Source: Magicicada septendecula
Taxonomy: Eukaryota > Arthropoda > Insecta > Hemiptera > Cicadidae
Assembly: GCA_034769895.1 (NCBI GenBank)
Contig: CM068369.1
Span: 430,119,479 to 430,183,478 of the forward strand
Direction: 5' to 3'
DNA length: 64,000 nt
Shown here: one piece after another, positions 34,078-44,120 of the stretch
Layout: the number at the start of each line of letters is the position of its first letter
How positions within the stretch are numbered: the stretch's first letter is position 1
Position numbers and translations under genes: made by a program
The notes under the pieces: model-generated
Seen by the model: only the letters and a program-made list of their open reading frames with translations
Databases searched by the model: none
Told to the model about the DNA's origin: nothing

Positions 34078-34565
34078 GACTCCGTGTAATTTAACAAGTA
34101 AACAATTTGGAGATGCCTTAGCGTGTTCAAACCATGGATCGTCTGTGTCTTGCCAATCGTGAAGTATAACTTTACAGTCTATGCACATTAAATCATCGTC
34201 CACTCCAGTATACAAAAAACCTGCCGATACTAAATTATCAACTCGTGGTAAACGTTTAGGCCAACAGCAAAATGTTAACTTCATAATTTCTTCAGTTTCT
34301 GATATACATTTTTTCGCATTCATTATATCATCAATATGTAATAATATACTGTATAGTGCATAATTATTATATTTATCATATATATAACATACCATTTTAC
34401 ATTCTGAATTAAAAAGTTTGTGCATAAATTGAATCCACACTCACGACACACAATACTGTCTAAATCACCATTAAAAATAAATCCTGCTTCTTCAAAAAAG
34501 TCTTGTAATAACTTACAGGGGTTCAATTTTTCGCACAACTTCGCCATTTTTGACATTGCATCCAA
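34054..34565 (-). pseudogene. BIR-domain (IAP-like) gene with disrupted frame (copy 1)
   Basis: The downstream part (from about 34425) encodes a clear BIR domain: LTFCCWPKRLP, AGFLYTG, then zinc ligands in exact CX2CX16HX6C spacing (MCIDC ... EHAKASPNC) and the DDPW element. BIR proteins of insect viruses block caspase-driven apoptosis. The upstream part starting MDAMSKMAKL at 34565 has the zinc-finger-like segment VCRECGF, but a small deletion near 34430 throws the frames out of register. No RING domain follows. The BIR could still be made from an internal ATG. In copy 2 the BIR is deleted entirely. Confidence 0.75.
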
Positions 34566-34588
34566 CTTGTTGAGCCTCTACTAACTAA

Positions 34589-34855
34589 CTACTTCCAACG
34601 GAGAGTTTTGTATTCTTCTTCAAAATCAATATCGATTATTAATTGGTTTCGATATTTTTCTAACCTTTGTAATATATCGTCATAGAAGCAAATCGTTGGG
34701 GATTGTATCTTGATAATTTGTTCATTTTCAATTATAGTAACATTTGCTTCAGAAAATTCATTATTTACAAAATAATATATTTCATTAAACGTTGAATCAG
34801 TAGATTCTATGCAATATATACACCAATTGAAAGCATGAATATTTCCTTTCTCCAT
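34589..34855 (-). CDS. Small protein of unknown function (copy 1)
   Basis: The 88-residue frame begins MEKGNIHAFNWCIYCIES and is acidic in its second half. No motif is recognised. It lies between the BIR gene and the metalloprotease on the same strand. Only its N-terminal third survives in copy 2, behind the same deletion that removed the BIR domain. Confidence 0.45.
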   Translation of the reverse strand: MEKGNIHAFNWCIYCIESTDSTFNEIYYFVNNEFSEANVTIIENEQIIKIQSPTICFYDDILQRLEKYRNQLIIDIDFEEEYKTLRWK

Positions 34856-34943
34856 GTTAACCGCTTCACGTATTCTTCACAACTATACGTTCAAATCATT
34901 ATGCTCTTGGAAACTGAACTTTTATTCTTGTTCATCAACATTA

Positions 34944-36548
34944 CTATCGATTATTATTTGATATCGATTGGTCTTTCTTTTGAATTATCAATTGTAATAT
35001 TAATTCTTTTAATTTGTATAGTACATCATCATTTACACATTTCAATCCGAATATCGATAGATTATTTTTTTCTGTTCTAACTAACTCACCCGTAAATTCA
35101 TTAAAGACATACACAGTATTGTTCTTAAAAAAGTATAAATTACCATCAGAAAATCTAAATGATGAATCGATTTTAGGCGGTATTCCAGGAAATGTTTCAG
35201 ATATATAACCCCATGATTTAGTAGTGAACGTACACTCATTGACTTCTCTATAATAATTATCATCATGAAATATATAAGTTTTACCTGTATAACTGTTGAA
35301 TACCGCATGTAAATTATCCGGTTGTATGTTAAATAAAGATTGGATATGCTTTGGATAACCATGACTTAATTTAAGACTCATTAAATCGAACATGAATACC
35401 AAAGAATCTATATACATAACTATCTCACCAGATGGTCGTTGATATACAGCTATAATTTTTGTGAAGTTCTTTGGAAGAAACGTTAACCAATGTTCTATTA
35501 TGAGCGGTTTGGTATATATCATTTCTGCCGGATTTATTATCCACAACCATTTTTTATATAATATATATAATCGTTTATCAGCAATTAAAAATAAATTAAT
35601 ATTTTTAAAATTACAAAGATCGATTTTATTTGTATCTATAGGATGCTCGTTTTGTATTTTTGGTACCGAAGAAGATGGTGACTCCGGTATGAAAGATATT
35701 ATAGAAGTGTTATCTGCCTTACCATATAAATTTTGAATGGCTAAAACATCATCATCACCTAACTCTATTTTACCGTTGTAATAAGCATACATTACAGAAT
35801 CTGATACATCTGAAGGTGATAAACCTATAACATGACCGATTTCATGTATTAACGTTGCATACAAACTTGTGTGGCCAAGAGGAACAACGTTATCAGTCGA
35901 ATATGACCACTTTTCGTCTTCATCAATATGAATTTCTCGCCTTGAATTATTATAATCAGGAAAATATGCATGTGCTAATGTTCCACCTTTACCGTCAAAC
36001 GTTCTCGTACATTGCCACGATTCTTTTTGCATCATATGTTTCAATCGTTTATTAGAAATTAAAATATCTGTATTTACTCTATCATGTTTAAAACGTATAC
36101 CAGACTTTTCCTCCCATACTGCAAAAGCTTGTTTAGTCAATTCTAACACCTCTTGATTCGCTAAATAATAATGCCATGTTACTTCAGGCTTGTTCCATTT
36201 AAAACTGGATACTCGATAATCAAAAATAATATCACTATTACCGCATCTAGGTTTTAACATTAAATTTATAGTTTCATTATTTAATTTACCATCAGTAGGT
36301 AATTTATAGTATTCTTGAAATATAAGTAACGCATTAGTAATATCTGATTCATTTACCGCTTGCAACGAAGATTCATCATCTGTTTGAAGATAACCATATT
36401 CATATAAATATTGCTTAACTTTATCCACTTCAATCTGTGTTGTATTATCGGCTAAAGAATTTATTAGTAATATTTGAACAATTACTATATATAGTAAATT
36501 TTTAACTACCGACATGTTATTAACTAGGATGTTACTTTCAGAATTCAC
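34944..36548 (-). CDS. Matrix metalloprotease with hemopexin domain (copy 1)
   Basis: A 534-residue secreted protein. M12 is the more likely start because MSVVKNLLYIVIVQILLINSLA is a good signal peptide. A propeptide follows with the cysteine switch PRCGNSD (100-106), then the catalytic domain with HEIGHVIGLSP (235-245) and a Met-turn SVMY (M253), a linker, and a hemopexin domain bounded by C312 and C504. Notably the third zinc-binding His of HExxHxxGxxH is Pro245, so activity is doubtful or altered. Insect granuloviruses also carry metalloproteases, thought to loosen basement membranes. A TATA-like ATTATATA lies upstream at 36582. Copy 2 keeps only the hemopexin half. Confidence 0.88.
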   Translation of the reverse strand: MNSESNILVNNMSVVKNLLYIVIVQILLINSLADNTTQIEVDKVKQYLYEYGYLQTDDESSLQAVNESDITNALLIFQEYYKLPTDGKLNNETINLMLKPRCGNSDIIFDYRVSSFKWNKPEVTWHYYLANQEVLELTKQAFAVWEEKSGIRFKHDRVNTDILISNKRLKHMMQKESWQCTRTFDGKGGTLAHAYFPDYNNSRREIHIDEDEKWSYSTDNVVPLGHTSLYATLIHEIGHVIGLSPSDVSDSVMYAYYNGKIELGDDDVLAIQNLYGKADNTSIISFIPESPSSSVPKIQNEHPIDTNKIDLCNFKNINLFLIADKRLYILYKKWLWIINPAEMIYTKPLIIEHWLTFLPKNFTKIIAVYQRPSGEIVMYIDSLVFMFDLMSLKLSHGYPKHIQSLFNIQPDNLHAVFNSYTGKTYIFHDDNYYREVNECTFTTKSWGYISETFPGIPPKIDSSFRFSDGNLYFFKNNTVYVFNEFTGELVRTEKNNLSIFGLKCVNDDVLYKLKELILQLIIQKKDQSISNNNR

Positions 36549-36581
36549 GTTGGAACACTAATAAACCAACTGCAAACGTGT

Positions 36582-36589
36582 ATTATATA
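36582..36589 (-). promoter_or_regulatory. TATA-like box upstream of metalloprotease (copy 1)
   Basis: On the minus strand TATATAAT is followed by GCAGTTGG, an initiator-like CAGT, before the metalloprotease start. Spacing is a little short for a canonical core promoter. Suggestive only. Confidence 0.3.
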
Positions 36590-36839
36590 AACGTTATTAT
36601 CGGTTAACATATCTAAAAACAAATTCATGTTAAAACGTGAAAATAAAAAAGTATAAAAATAATGAATAAATATATTTAAAAAAAAAAAAAGTATGAATTA
36701 ACTAGGGATTGAACAATTGATACTTACCTTACATATAATCTATTATTAGAATAATACAGTTGCACGTTACCGACTAAGCTAATTCATATCTTATCTGTAT
36801 ACCAAGACAATCGTTACATATAAAATTTAATATATTTAG

Positions 36840-37987
36840 GGTATAGACGACGCTCTTCTCTTATCTGTATACCAAGACAATCGTTACATATAAAATTTAA
36901 TATATTTAGGTAAAGACGACGCTAAAAAAGGAAAAAAAAACACGTCAACGAACTCGGAATGTTTATGTGTACGCGGCGTGTCAACAAACGCCGTCTGTTT
37001 ATATTTACATTTTTTACTAGGTCAGCGTGTTTATATTTACATTTTTGTTACTAGGTCAGTGTGTTTCAAGGTCACGGTTTACTATAGAATAACACAATCG
37101 TTAAAGACACGATCACGATTACAAAATAAAAATGTAATATATTTAGGTAAAGACGGACGGACGCCACCACGCTGTCTACACTGTAAAAAGGAGAAAAAAA
37201 ACACGTCAACGAACTCGGAATGTCTATTGTGTACGCGGGGCGGGGGCGTGTCAACAAACGCCGTCGCCGTCTGTTTATATTTACATTTTATACTGTTTAT
37301 ATTTACATTTTTTAGGAATGTTTATGTGTACGCGGCGTCGCGCGCGTCTGTTTATATTTACATTTTTTACTGTTTATATTTACATTTTTTACTAAAAGGG
37401 GGGGAGACAATAGCGAGTGTCCTAGCGCATACATGTATTGTGTCCCAGCGCATACATGCCTGTTTTTTTTGTCCTAGCGCATACATACATAGTGGGGTAT
37501 TGTGTCCCAGCGCATACATGCCTGTTTTTTTTGTCTGTCTACACTGTAAAAAGGAGAAAAAAAACACGTCAACGAACTCGGAATGTCTATTGTGTACGCG
37601 GGGCGGGGGCGTATCAACAAACGCCGTCTGTTTATATTTACATTTTATACTGTTTATATTTACATTTTTTAGGAATGTTTATGTGTACGCGGCGTCGCGC
37701 GCGTCTGTTTATATTTACATTTTTTACTGTTTATGTTTATATTTACATTTTTTACTAGGGGGGGGGGGAGAGACAATAGCGAGTGTCCTAGCGCATACAT
37801 GTATTGTGTCCCAGCGCATACATGCCTGTTTTTTTTGTCCTAGCGCATACATACATAGTGGGGTATTGTGTCCCAGCGCATACATGACTGTTTTTTTTGT
37901 CCTGGCGCATACATACATAGTGGGTATTGTGTCCCAGCGCATACATGGCTGTTTTTTGAGTCCCAGCGCATACATACATATACTACT
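36840..37987 (-). repeat. Right terminal inverted repeat, copy 1
   Basis: This is the reverse complement of the left repeat, longer because an internal block of about 350 bases (GTCTACACTGTAAAAAGGAG through the GCGCATACATG array) occurs twice, near 37185-37530 and 37530-37980. It ends CATACATACATATACTACT at 37987. Long frames spanning it and the adjoining repeat (for example 36978-38216) are artefacts of the palindrome. Confidence 0.85.
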
Positions 37988-37991
37988 ACAT
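37988..37991. other. ACAT spacer between the two viral copies
   Basis: Four bases separate the end of copy 1 from the start of copy 2 at the centre of the palindrome. The same ACAT follows the right end of copy 2 (56575-56578). This fits a 4-bp target duplication made when copy 2 inserted directly beside copy 1. The left border of copy 1 has no ACAT. Confidence 0.55.
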
Positions 37992-38790
37992 AGTAGTATA
38001 TGTATGTATGCGCTGGGACTCAAAAAACAGCTATGTATGCGCTGGGACACAATACCCACTATGTATGTATGCGCCAGGACAAAAAAAACAGGCATGTATG
38101 CGCTGGGACACAATACCCCACTATGTATGTATGCGCTAGGACAAAAAAACAGGCATGTATGCGCTGGGACACAATACATGTATGCGCTAGGACACTCGCT
38201 CTCCCCCCCCCGCTGACTTAGTAAAAAATGTAAATATAAACAGTAAAAAATGTAAATATAAACAGACGCGCGCGACGCCGCGTACACATAAACATTCGTA
38301 AAAAATGTAAATATAAACAGTATAAAATGTAAATATAAACAGACGGCGTTTGTTGACACGCCCCCGCCCCGCGTACACAATAGACATTCCGAGTTCGTTG
38401 ACGTGTTTTTTTCTCCTTTTTACAGTGTAGACAGCGTGGCGTCCGTCCGTCTTTACCTAAATATATTACATTTTTATTTTGTAATCGTGATCGTGTCTTT
38501 AACGATTGTGTTATTCTATAGTAAACCGTGACCTTGAAACATACTGACCTAGTAACAAAAATGTAAATATAAACAGACGGCGTTTGTTGACACGCCCCGC
38601 GTACACATAAACATTCCGAGTTCGTTGACGTGTTTTTTTTTTTTTCTTTTTTTTAGCGTCGTCTTTACCTAAATATATTACATTTTATTTGTAATGATTG
38701 TCATTTTATAGTAAACCATGACCTTGAAACACACTGACCTAGTAAAAATGTAAATATAAACAGACGGTCGTGCAACTCGTCTTTACCTGA
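37992..38790 (+). repeat. Left terminal inverted repeat, copy 2
   Basis: Near-identical to 19400-20180, with the same GCGCTGGGACA array, AAATGTAAATATAAACAG boxes and GTTGACACG/GTTGACGTG boxes. With the right repeat of copy 1 it forms a large inverted repeat centred on ACAT. Such a perfect palindrome is prone to cruciform formation and to assembly error. Confidence 0.85.
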
Positions 38791-38897
38791 ATATAAGATA
38801 ACGATAACCTTTTTAGTTGTCGTACTATACAAAGTAATCTCTGATAACTAAGGTCATAGATGTAAACAGTTTTTAATTAATTGTTGTACTTTGAATA

Positions 38898-39821
38898 ATG
38901 AGCATCAGACAGGCGATAAGTAGTGAATTACATAAACAAGCGAGAAGGAATTTTCCTACACGCAATGTCGAACTAAAAGGTATTCACGATTTGTATCAAG
39001 CTGACCTTGTAGAAATGATTTCTTTTTCAAAGTTGAATAAAGGTTATAAATATATACTAACAGTGATAAATTGTTTTAGTAAATTTGCATTTGCAGTTCC
39101 GTTAAAATCAAAAACCTCACACGACATTGTAAAAGCTCTAAGACCTATATTACATGTAAACAAAATGAAACATTTGCAAACTGATAAAGGAAAAGAATTT
39201 TACAATTTACCGATTCAGCAATTATTTAATCATTATAATATAAATCATTATTCAACTTATTAAGATAAAAAAGCCTCTATTATTGAACGTTTTAATCGTA
39301 CTTTAAAAAACCATATGTGGAAGTGGTTTACTACCAGTGGAAAGTATACATGGATCGAAGTACTTCCTCAGTTATTGAAAAAATATAATAATACTGTACA
39401 TAGAACTATAAGTATGAAACCTAAAGATGTTAATATAAATAATGAGAAAAGGGTATTAACACAAATAAATAAAAAACGAATACCTGTTAATAAGAAACCT
39501 GCAAAATATAAAGTTGGGGATAGAGTGAGAATTAGTAAATACAAACAAATTTTTACTAAGGGTTATTTACCAAATTGGACAAATGAAATATTTACAATTC
39601 ATAATATTAAACAAACAGTACCTAGAACATATATTTTAAAAGATGATACAGGAACCGTATTAGATGGCGGATTTTACGAACAAGAAATTAGTAAAACAAA
39701 ATACGACAATATATTTTTAATTGAAAAAATATTAAAACGTAAAGGTAATAAATTACTTGTTCAGTGGTTAGGATACGATAAGTCGCATAACAGTTGGATT
39801 GATAAAAACCAAATCATTTGA
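38898..39821 (+). pseudogene. Integrase with premature stop (copy 2)
   Basis: Identical to the copy 1 integrase except for a TAA at 39261-39263 in place of S122 and a Phe-to-Ser change at residue 127, three residues before the catalytic glutamate. The stop lies between the second and third catalytic acids, so the truncated product lacks E130 and the chromodomain. The downstream part is still open from the ATG at 39315. Confidence 0.9.
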
Positions 39822-39893
39822 ATTATTTTTTTTTTCAATCATGAAAATAGTACAGCAAACAAAAAAATACGTATTTGTAATTTTGATAAATCT

Positions 39894-40532
39894 ATGGAGA
39901 AAAAAGAAAGAGTCCATAGCGAGTTGTTACCAAATAATGTCAGGTCTCTTATCATTGGGCCCAGTAATACAGGTAAAACAAACCTAATGCTTAATCTTTT
40001 GTTCAGTCCTAATGGTTTATGTTTTGAGAACGTTTATGTTTTTTCAAAATCGTTGTATCAGTCAAAGTACAAATTTTTAGAAACAGTTTTATCAGGTATA
40101 CCATCAATACAATACTATAAATTTTCAGAAAATGATCAAGTCATTCATCCTGATGATACTGAACAAAATTCAGTTATTATATTTGATGATGTAGCATGTG
40201 AACAACAAGATAATATAAGAAATCATTTTACAATATGTAGACATAAAAATAATAATGTTATTTATATATGTCAAACGTATGTTCGAATTCCGAAACACTT
40301 AATTTTTGATAACGCGAATTTAATAATTATTTTTCAACAAGACGAACTAAATTTAAAACATATATACAGAGATCATGTTAATACTGATATGACATTTGAA
40401 ATGTTTAAAGAACTTTGTTCTAAAGCATGGACAAGACGTAAAAAGGGTTTTTTTGTTATAGATAAAGAAAGTGATATGAATTGTGGCGGTCGTTATCGTT
40501 TTGATTTTGATATCTATATTACTAATTTGTAA
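39894..40532 (+). CDS. FtsK/HerA-type packaging ATPase (copy 2)
   Basis: 212 residues starting MEKKERV, with Walker A GPSNTGKT and Walker B VIIFDD as in copy 1. The upstream ATG at 39841 is out of frame because an A-run has seven instead of eight A's. An Arg in the KHLIRDNANL segment of copy 1 is Phe here, a two-base change. Otherwise identical; probably still functional if the shorter start is used. Confidence 0.9.
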   Translation: MEKKERVHSELLPNNVRSLIIGPSNTGKTNLMLNLLFSPNGLCFENVYVFSKSLYQSKYKFLETVLSGIPSIQYYKFSENDQVIHPDDTEQNSVIIFDDVACEQQDNIRNHFTICRHKNNNVIYICQTYVRIPKHLIFDNANLIIIFQQDELNLKHIYRDHVNTDMTFEMFKELCSKAWTRRKKGFFVIDKESDMNCGGRYRFDFDIYITNL

Positions 40533-40559
40533 TCGAAATTTTTTTTATTACTTATCAAT

Positions 40560-41633
40560 ATGTCATCGAAGAAGTCACGTTCCCTTGACAAGCAAGAGAA
40601 GCTCGTTAATGAAATTAAAAAAATAAGAAAAAATATTCGAAAGAAACATCAGACTCTAACACAAAATGTTATTGATGAAGAACAGTTTGCAGAAAAATCG
40701 TTGAAACCTATTATCACTCCGTTACAAAAGTTAGTACAAGAGAAAACAAATTCATCATTGATTAAAAAAGAAGAACAACAATTAGATGTTGAAATGGACG
40801 ATATTCAGTCGCGTTTACAAAACAAAAGGTTTTCAGAAGAGGCCGAAAACATCCCGATATCGAACAAACGAACAGTAGAAACGCCGTTACCATTACCGCG
40901 TGAAGAAGAAATAACGTATGAAACCTTACCCACGGTTGATGAATTAATGTCAACATCAGAAGGACGACAATCAATTGAACCTTTTATCGATATATGGTTT
41001 AAAGGTCCGTTAATAAGACATTATATGCGTAAATTTTTTGATGACAGTAATCATGATATTGATCACGTTTTTGGTCCATATTTTGGAGATAATAATATTT
41101 TAATGTTAGGTAAATACCCCTTAAAGACTGATGAAAGTGATATTATTACAATTAATAATGTTATGTACAAAGGTACACCTGGTTTGTACGATCTTATTTT
41201 TATGAAAAACCCCAATGCATATGTATATTCTCAAGAAGATTTAGACGAATATTCGCGTATAATAAGTGAAACCGCGGCATATTTAAGTTTAAAGACAAAC
41301 AGAGTTAAAAGCAGTACTAGTTACAAATATAAAAATATAATTAAGCCTATTATTAATAAGCTTTTACAATCATCCACATCAAAAGTTAGAAGTAGCCGAT
41401 TGCATAGTGATACAGAAGGTCGCGGTTTGTTAAATTTCAGTAACAGTAAGCCAGTTTTTGTGTACTGGAATAATGTAAATGAATTATGCGATAGATTAAA
41501 ATTATTGATTGCTTCACAAAGTGCAGGTCATTCGGGTCATGAAAATGAAATACTATCAATTATTGAAGAGCTACAGGAGGCCGGTATAATAAAAGAAGAT
41601 GCAGCAACGTTTGAAGCGATATTTTCAAAATGA
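40560..41633 (+). CDS. Conserved Polinton/adintovirus protein of unknown function (copy 2)
   Basis: 357 residues, identical to the copy 1 protein: Lys-rich coiled-coil-like start and a globular core with GTPGLYDLIF. Its stop overlaps the next start as ATGA. Role unknown, probably structural by location. Confidence 0.75.
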   Translation: MSSKKSRSLDKQEKLVNEIKKIRKNIRKKHQTLTQNVIDEEQFAEKSLKPIITPLQKLVQEKTNSSLIKKEEQQLDVEMDDIQSRLQNKRFSEEAENIPISNKRTVETPLPLPREEEITYETLPTVDELMSTSEGRQSIEPFIDIWFKGPLIRHYMRKFFDDSNHDIDHVFGPYFGDNNILMLGKYPLKTDESDIITINNVMYKGTPGLYDLIFMKNPNAYVYSQEDLDEYSRIISETAAYLSLKTNRVKSSTSYKYKNIIKPIINKLLQSSTSKVRSSRLHSDTEGRGLLNFSNSKPVFVYWNNVNELCDRLKLLIASQSAGHSGHENEILSIIEELQEAGIIKEDAATFEAIFSK

Positions 41634-42523
41634 GTGTCGATAAATTCGGACACTATAGTGGTGATCTAGTGGCTAGTTCCAACGTTCAGCGTGGACCGCC
41701 TGGAGAAGGATTTAAATTAACTGACGACGGAAATTTTAATATAAGTAATAAACGATTATGTAATGTGGGCGATCCTGAATTGGATGATGATGCCGTAAAT
41801 GTAAAATATATGAGAACAAATTCGATTACTTTAACAAATACAGACGATTGTTACGATGTTAAGATGAAAAAAGTTATTAATTTAGCCGATCCTGACGAAC
41901 CTTGTGATGCTGTAAATAAAAATTATTTAGAAAATGCTACTAAATCATATTTAGCTGATAGAATACCAATTAAGGTGGATAATAATCCAGTGTATTCATT
42001 CAAGAATAATCGTGTGGCTCATATCGCACCACCTGTTTATAAATTTGATGCTGCCAATAAACTTTATGTTGATAATAAATTACCTGATGAAAATACACAA
42101 ACTAATTGTTGTGATTTCAAGCAAAAAAGGTTAATTAATGTAGCAGATCCTATTAATTTGCTTGACGCTATAAATAAACAGACTTTATTAACAGGTATAA
42201 ATAATACAAAAGATGAATGCAAACAATATATAGATGATAAAATATATTATTCACGAAGTGAAGAGGAAAATAGTACAGATTTTAATGGAAGCAGATTGAC
42301 TAATGTTGCTGATTCTAAAGATGATACAGACGTTATAAACCAAAAGACTTTAATAAGAGTTATGAATGCATTTAAATTAGATCTAGAAAACTATAAAGTT
42401 GACAGTAGCTTAGTTAGAATATTATACAAATTATATAAGGAGTGCACTAAAGACAATCCTGTTAAAACTATAAACGAATTTCGCATTGTGTATATAATAC
42501 AAAGTTTATATGAAGCGTCATAA
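41630..42523 (+). CDS. Fibre-like repeat protein (copy 2)
   Basis: 297 residues, identical to copy 1, with five NVADP...DAINK-type repeats after a GPPGEG segment. Candidate trimeric attachment fibre; see the copy 1 entry for repeat positions. It abuts the phospholipase gene (TAAATG). Confidence 0.6.
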   Translation: MSVDKFGHYSGDLVASSNVQRGPPGEGFKLTDDGNFNISNKRLCNVGDPELDDDAVNVKYMRTNSITLTNTDDCYDVKMKKVINLADPDEPCDAVNKNYLENATKSYLADRIPIKVDNNPVYSFKNNRVAHIAPPVYKFDAANKLYVDNKLPDENTQTNCCDFKQKRLINVADPINLLDAINKQTLLTGINNTKDECKQYIDDKIYYSRSEEENSTDFNGSRLTNVADSKDDTDVINQKTLIRVMNAFKLDLENYKVDSSLVRILYKLYKECTKDNPVKTINEFRIVYIIQSLYEAS

Positions 42524-43117
42524 ATGCATCTGTATCCAAACAAGATAGAAGGTGGTGGTCTGGTGAGTAATATTCTTGGAAATGTTATAAACAAGTCAAT
42601 TGATTTATTACCTGTTGAACTTCATTTACCCGGTTATCAGTATTGTGGACCCGGTACAAATTTAGCGAAACGATTACAAAGAGGTGATCCAGGAATTAAT
42701 AAGCTTGACGCTGCTTGTAAACAACACGATATTATATATTCAAAGTATTCAGATTCTATAAATCGCGCTAAGGCTGATAAGGAATTAGCTGAAAGAGCTT
42801 GGGAACGTGTTAAATCAAGTGACGCATCGTTCGGGGAGAAAGCTGCAGCGTGGTCAGTAACTAACATAATGAAAGCTAAAAGTAAATTTGGTGGGGGAAT
42901 AAAAAAGAAAAAAAAAACTATGTCCAATACAGTTTATAATTATTTGAAACGTTTTGCTGGTAAAAGTGGAAAAGGTTTATATTTGAGACCGTATAAAAAA
43001 ATAGGAGGAGGTCTAAAAAAAAAACAAAGAAAAGAAAAACGAAACAACGACGGCGAAAATAATAAAGAGTATTCCTATACGTCCGCTTTCAATTCCAGAT
43101 TTACTACTGTATGTTAA
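42524..43117 (+). CDS. Phospholipase A2 protein with shifted C-terminus (copy 2)
   Basis: The first 166 residues match copy 1 apart from Leu133Met, including YCGPGTN and the H68-D69 pair. The A-run near 43015 has 10 instead of 11 A's, so the basic tail is replaced by a different C-terminus and the frame runs on to 43117, giving 197 residues. The catalytic part should be unaffected, but the basic tail and its possible nucleic-acid binding are lost. Confidence 0.8.
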   Translation: MHLYPNKIEGGGLVSNILGNVINKSIDLLPVELHLPGYQYCGPGTNLAKRLQRGDPGINKLDAACKQHDIIYSKYSDSINRAKADKELAERAWERVKSSDASFGEKAAAWSVTNIMKAKSKFGGGIKKKKKTMSNTVYNYLKRFAGKSGKGLYLRPYKKIGGGLKKKQRKEKRNNDGENNKEYSYTSAFNSRFTTVC

Positions 43118-43151
43118 ACAATTAAAGATTCCTAATTTCAGAGGAGTGTTT

Positions 43152-43457
43152 ATGCTTGACACATTACCGTTACACACTGGAATTTGGCAAAATGAAACCG
43201 GAATAGTTAATTTAGATAATAGTTATGGCCATGGTACTCACTGGGTATGTTATATTAAACGTAAAAATAAAGTTAATTATTTTGATAGTTTTGGTAATTT
43301 AAGACCGCCTATCGAACTAATTAATTACTTTTATTCATCAAGTCAACGATCTATTGAAATCGTTTATAATTATACACGAAGACAAAATATGGATGCAGTC
43401 AACTGCGGTCATTTGTGTTTACAGTTTCTCAGCAATAATGTTTTGTCTAAGCGGTAA
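43152..43457 (+). CDS. Adenain-like cysteine protease (copy 2), start unclear
   Basis: 101 residues from the ATG at 43152, identical to copy 1, with His (THW), Asp (YFDSFG) and Cys (NCGH) triad. As in copy 1, protease-like sequence extends upstream in the same frame without an ATG and overlaps the phospholipase frame. Its end overlaps the start of the penton gene. Confidence 0.8.
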   Translation: MLDTLPLHTGIWQNETGIVNLDNSYGHGTHWVCYIKRKNKVNYFDSFGNLRPPIELINYFYSSSQRSIEIVYNYTRRQNMDAVNCGHLCLQFLSNNVLSKR

Positions 43458-44118
43458 AGGATCCGTATTAACATGTGATATTTTTCCACCTATCGAGTTA
43501 AGTGATGAAAAATGGGAACTAGGATTAATTGACTTTATGACATATCATTCAATACCCAATATAGAGGAAGGAATTAACAATGTATTATATTATGGTAGTG
43601 ATAAGAAAATAGTATTGCCTACTGGTTCTTATGAAATTTCAGATATCGCAACGTTTATAAACGATTACTTAATTCAACATGATGAAAATGTAAAAATAAT
43701 TATAAAGGCGAATAATAATACATTAAAAAGTGAAATTTATTCTAACGTTCAAATTGATTTTAGTAAACCCGATTCGTTAGCAACCATATTAGGATTTGAA
43801 ACATGCATAATAAATCGAAATAAATGGTACAGTTCAACCTTACCGATAAGTATTGTTCGAGTAGAGAGCATCCGATTGATTACTAATTTAATTAATGGTT
43901 CGTTTAACAACGGAATTCCAGATCACATAATACACGAATTCTATCCTAGTGTTCCGCCAGGTTTTAAAATTGTTGAAAAACCGACTAACGTGATATATTT
44001 ACCAGTAAACACATCTAGGATACATACTATTGTAGTAAGACTAGAAGATCAACAAGGAAGATTGATTAATTTTCGAAACGAAATAATAACGTTACGTTTG
44101 TATTTGAGAAAACAATAA
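43438..44118 (+). CDS. Penton-like minor capsid protein (copy 2)
   Basis: 226 residues from ATG 43438 (MFCLSGKGSVLTCDIFPPIE), beta-rich, with no signal peptide. This start is preferred because the family-like sequence begins here; the frame is open further upstream but there it merely shadows the protease gene. The gene is intact, unlike copy 1. It would form pentameric vertex proteins. It is followed after two bases by the mini-protein gene. Confidence 0.78.
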   Translation: MFCLSGKGSVLTCDIFPPIELSDEKWELGLIDFMTYHSIPNIEEGINNVLYYGSDKKIVLPTGSYEISDIATFINDYLIQHDENVKIIIKANNNTLKSEIYSNVQIDFSKPDSLATILGFETCIINRNKWYSSTLPISIVRVESIRLITNLINGSFNNGIPDHIIHEFYPSVPPGFKIVEKPTNVIYLPVNTSRIHTIVVRLEDQQGRLINFRNEIITLRLYLRKQ

Positions 44119-44120
44119 TA

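Larger units (their letters stand above)
19400..37987 (+). mobile_element. Adintovirus-type Maverick/Polinton, copy 1
   Basis: An 18,588-base element bounded by inverted repeats that start AGTAGTATATGTATGTATGC and end with the reverse complement. It encodes the hallmark set: retrovirus-like integrase, packaging ATPase, adenain-like protease, penton, hexon-like capsid protein and family B polymerase, plus phospholipase A2, fibre-like, BIR and metalloprotease genes. That combination defines the adintovirus branch of Polintons in arthropods. The copy is defective: about 3.2 kb covering the polymerase and its downstream region is replaced by about 290 unrelated bases, the penton gene has a 1-base insertion and the BIR gene is frame-disrupted. 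Integrase, ATPase, capsid and metalloprotease frames are open. Confidence 0.9.

Noticed and set aside
36978..38216. 412-codon open frame across the junction of the two viral copies
   Set aside because: It lies entirely in the palindromic terminal repeats, is mirrored on the other strand, and encodes only iterations of the repeat boxes (SQRIHACFF-type units).
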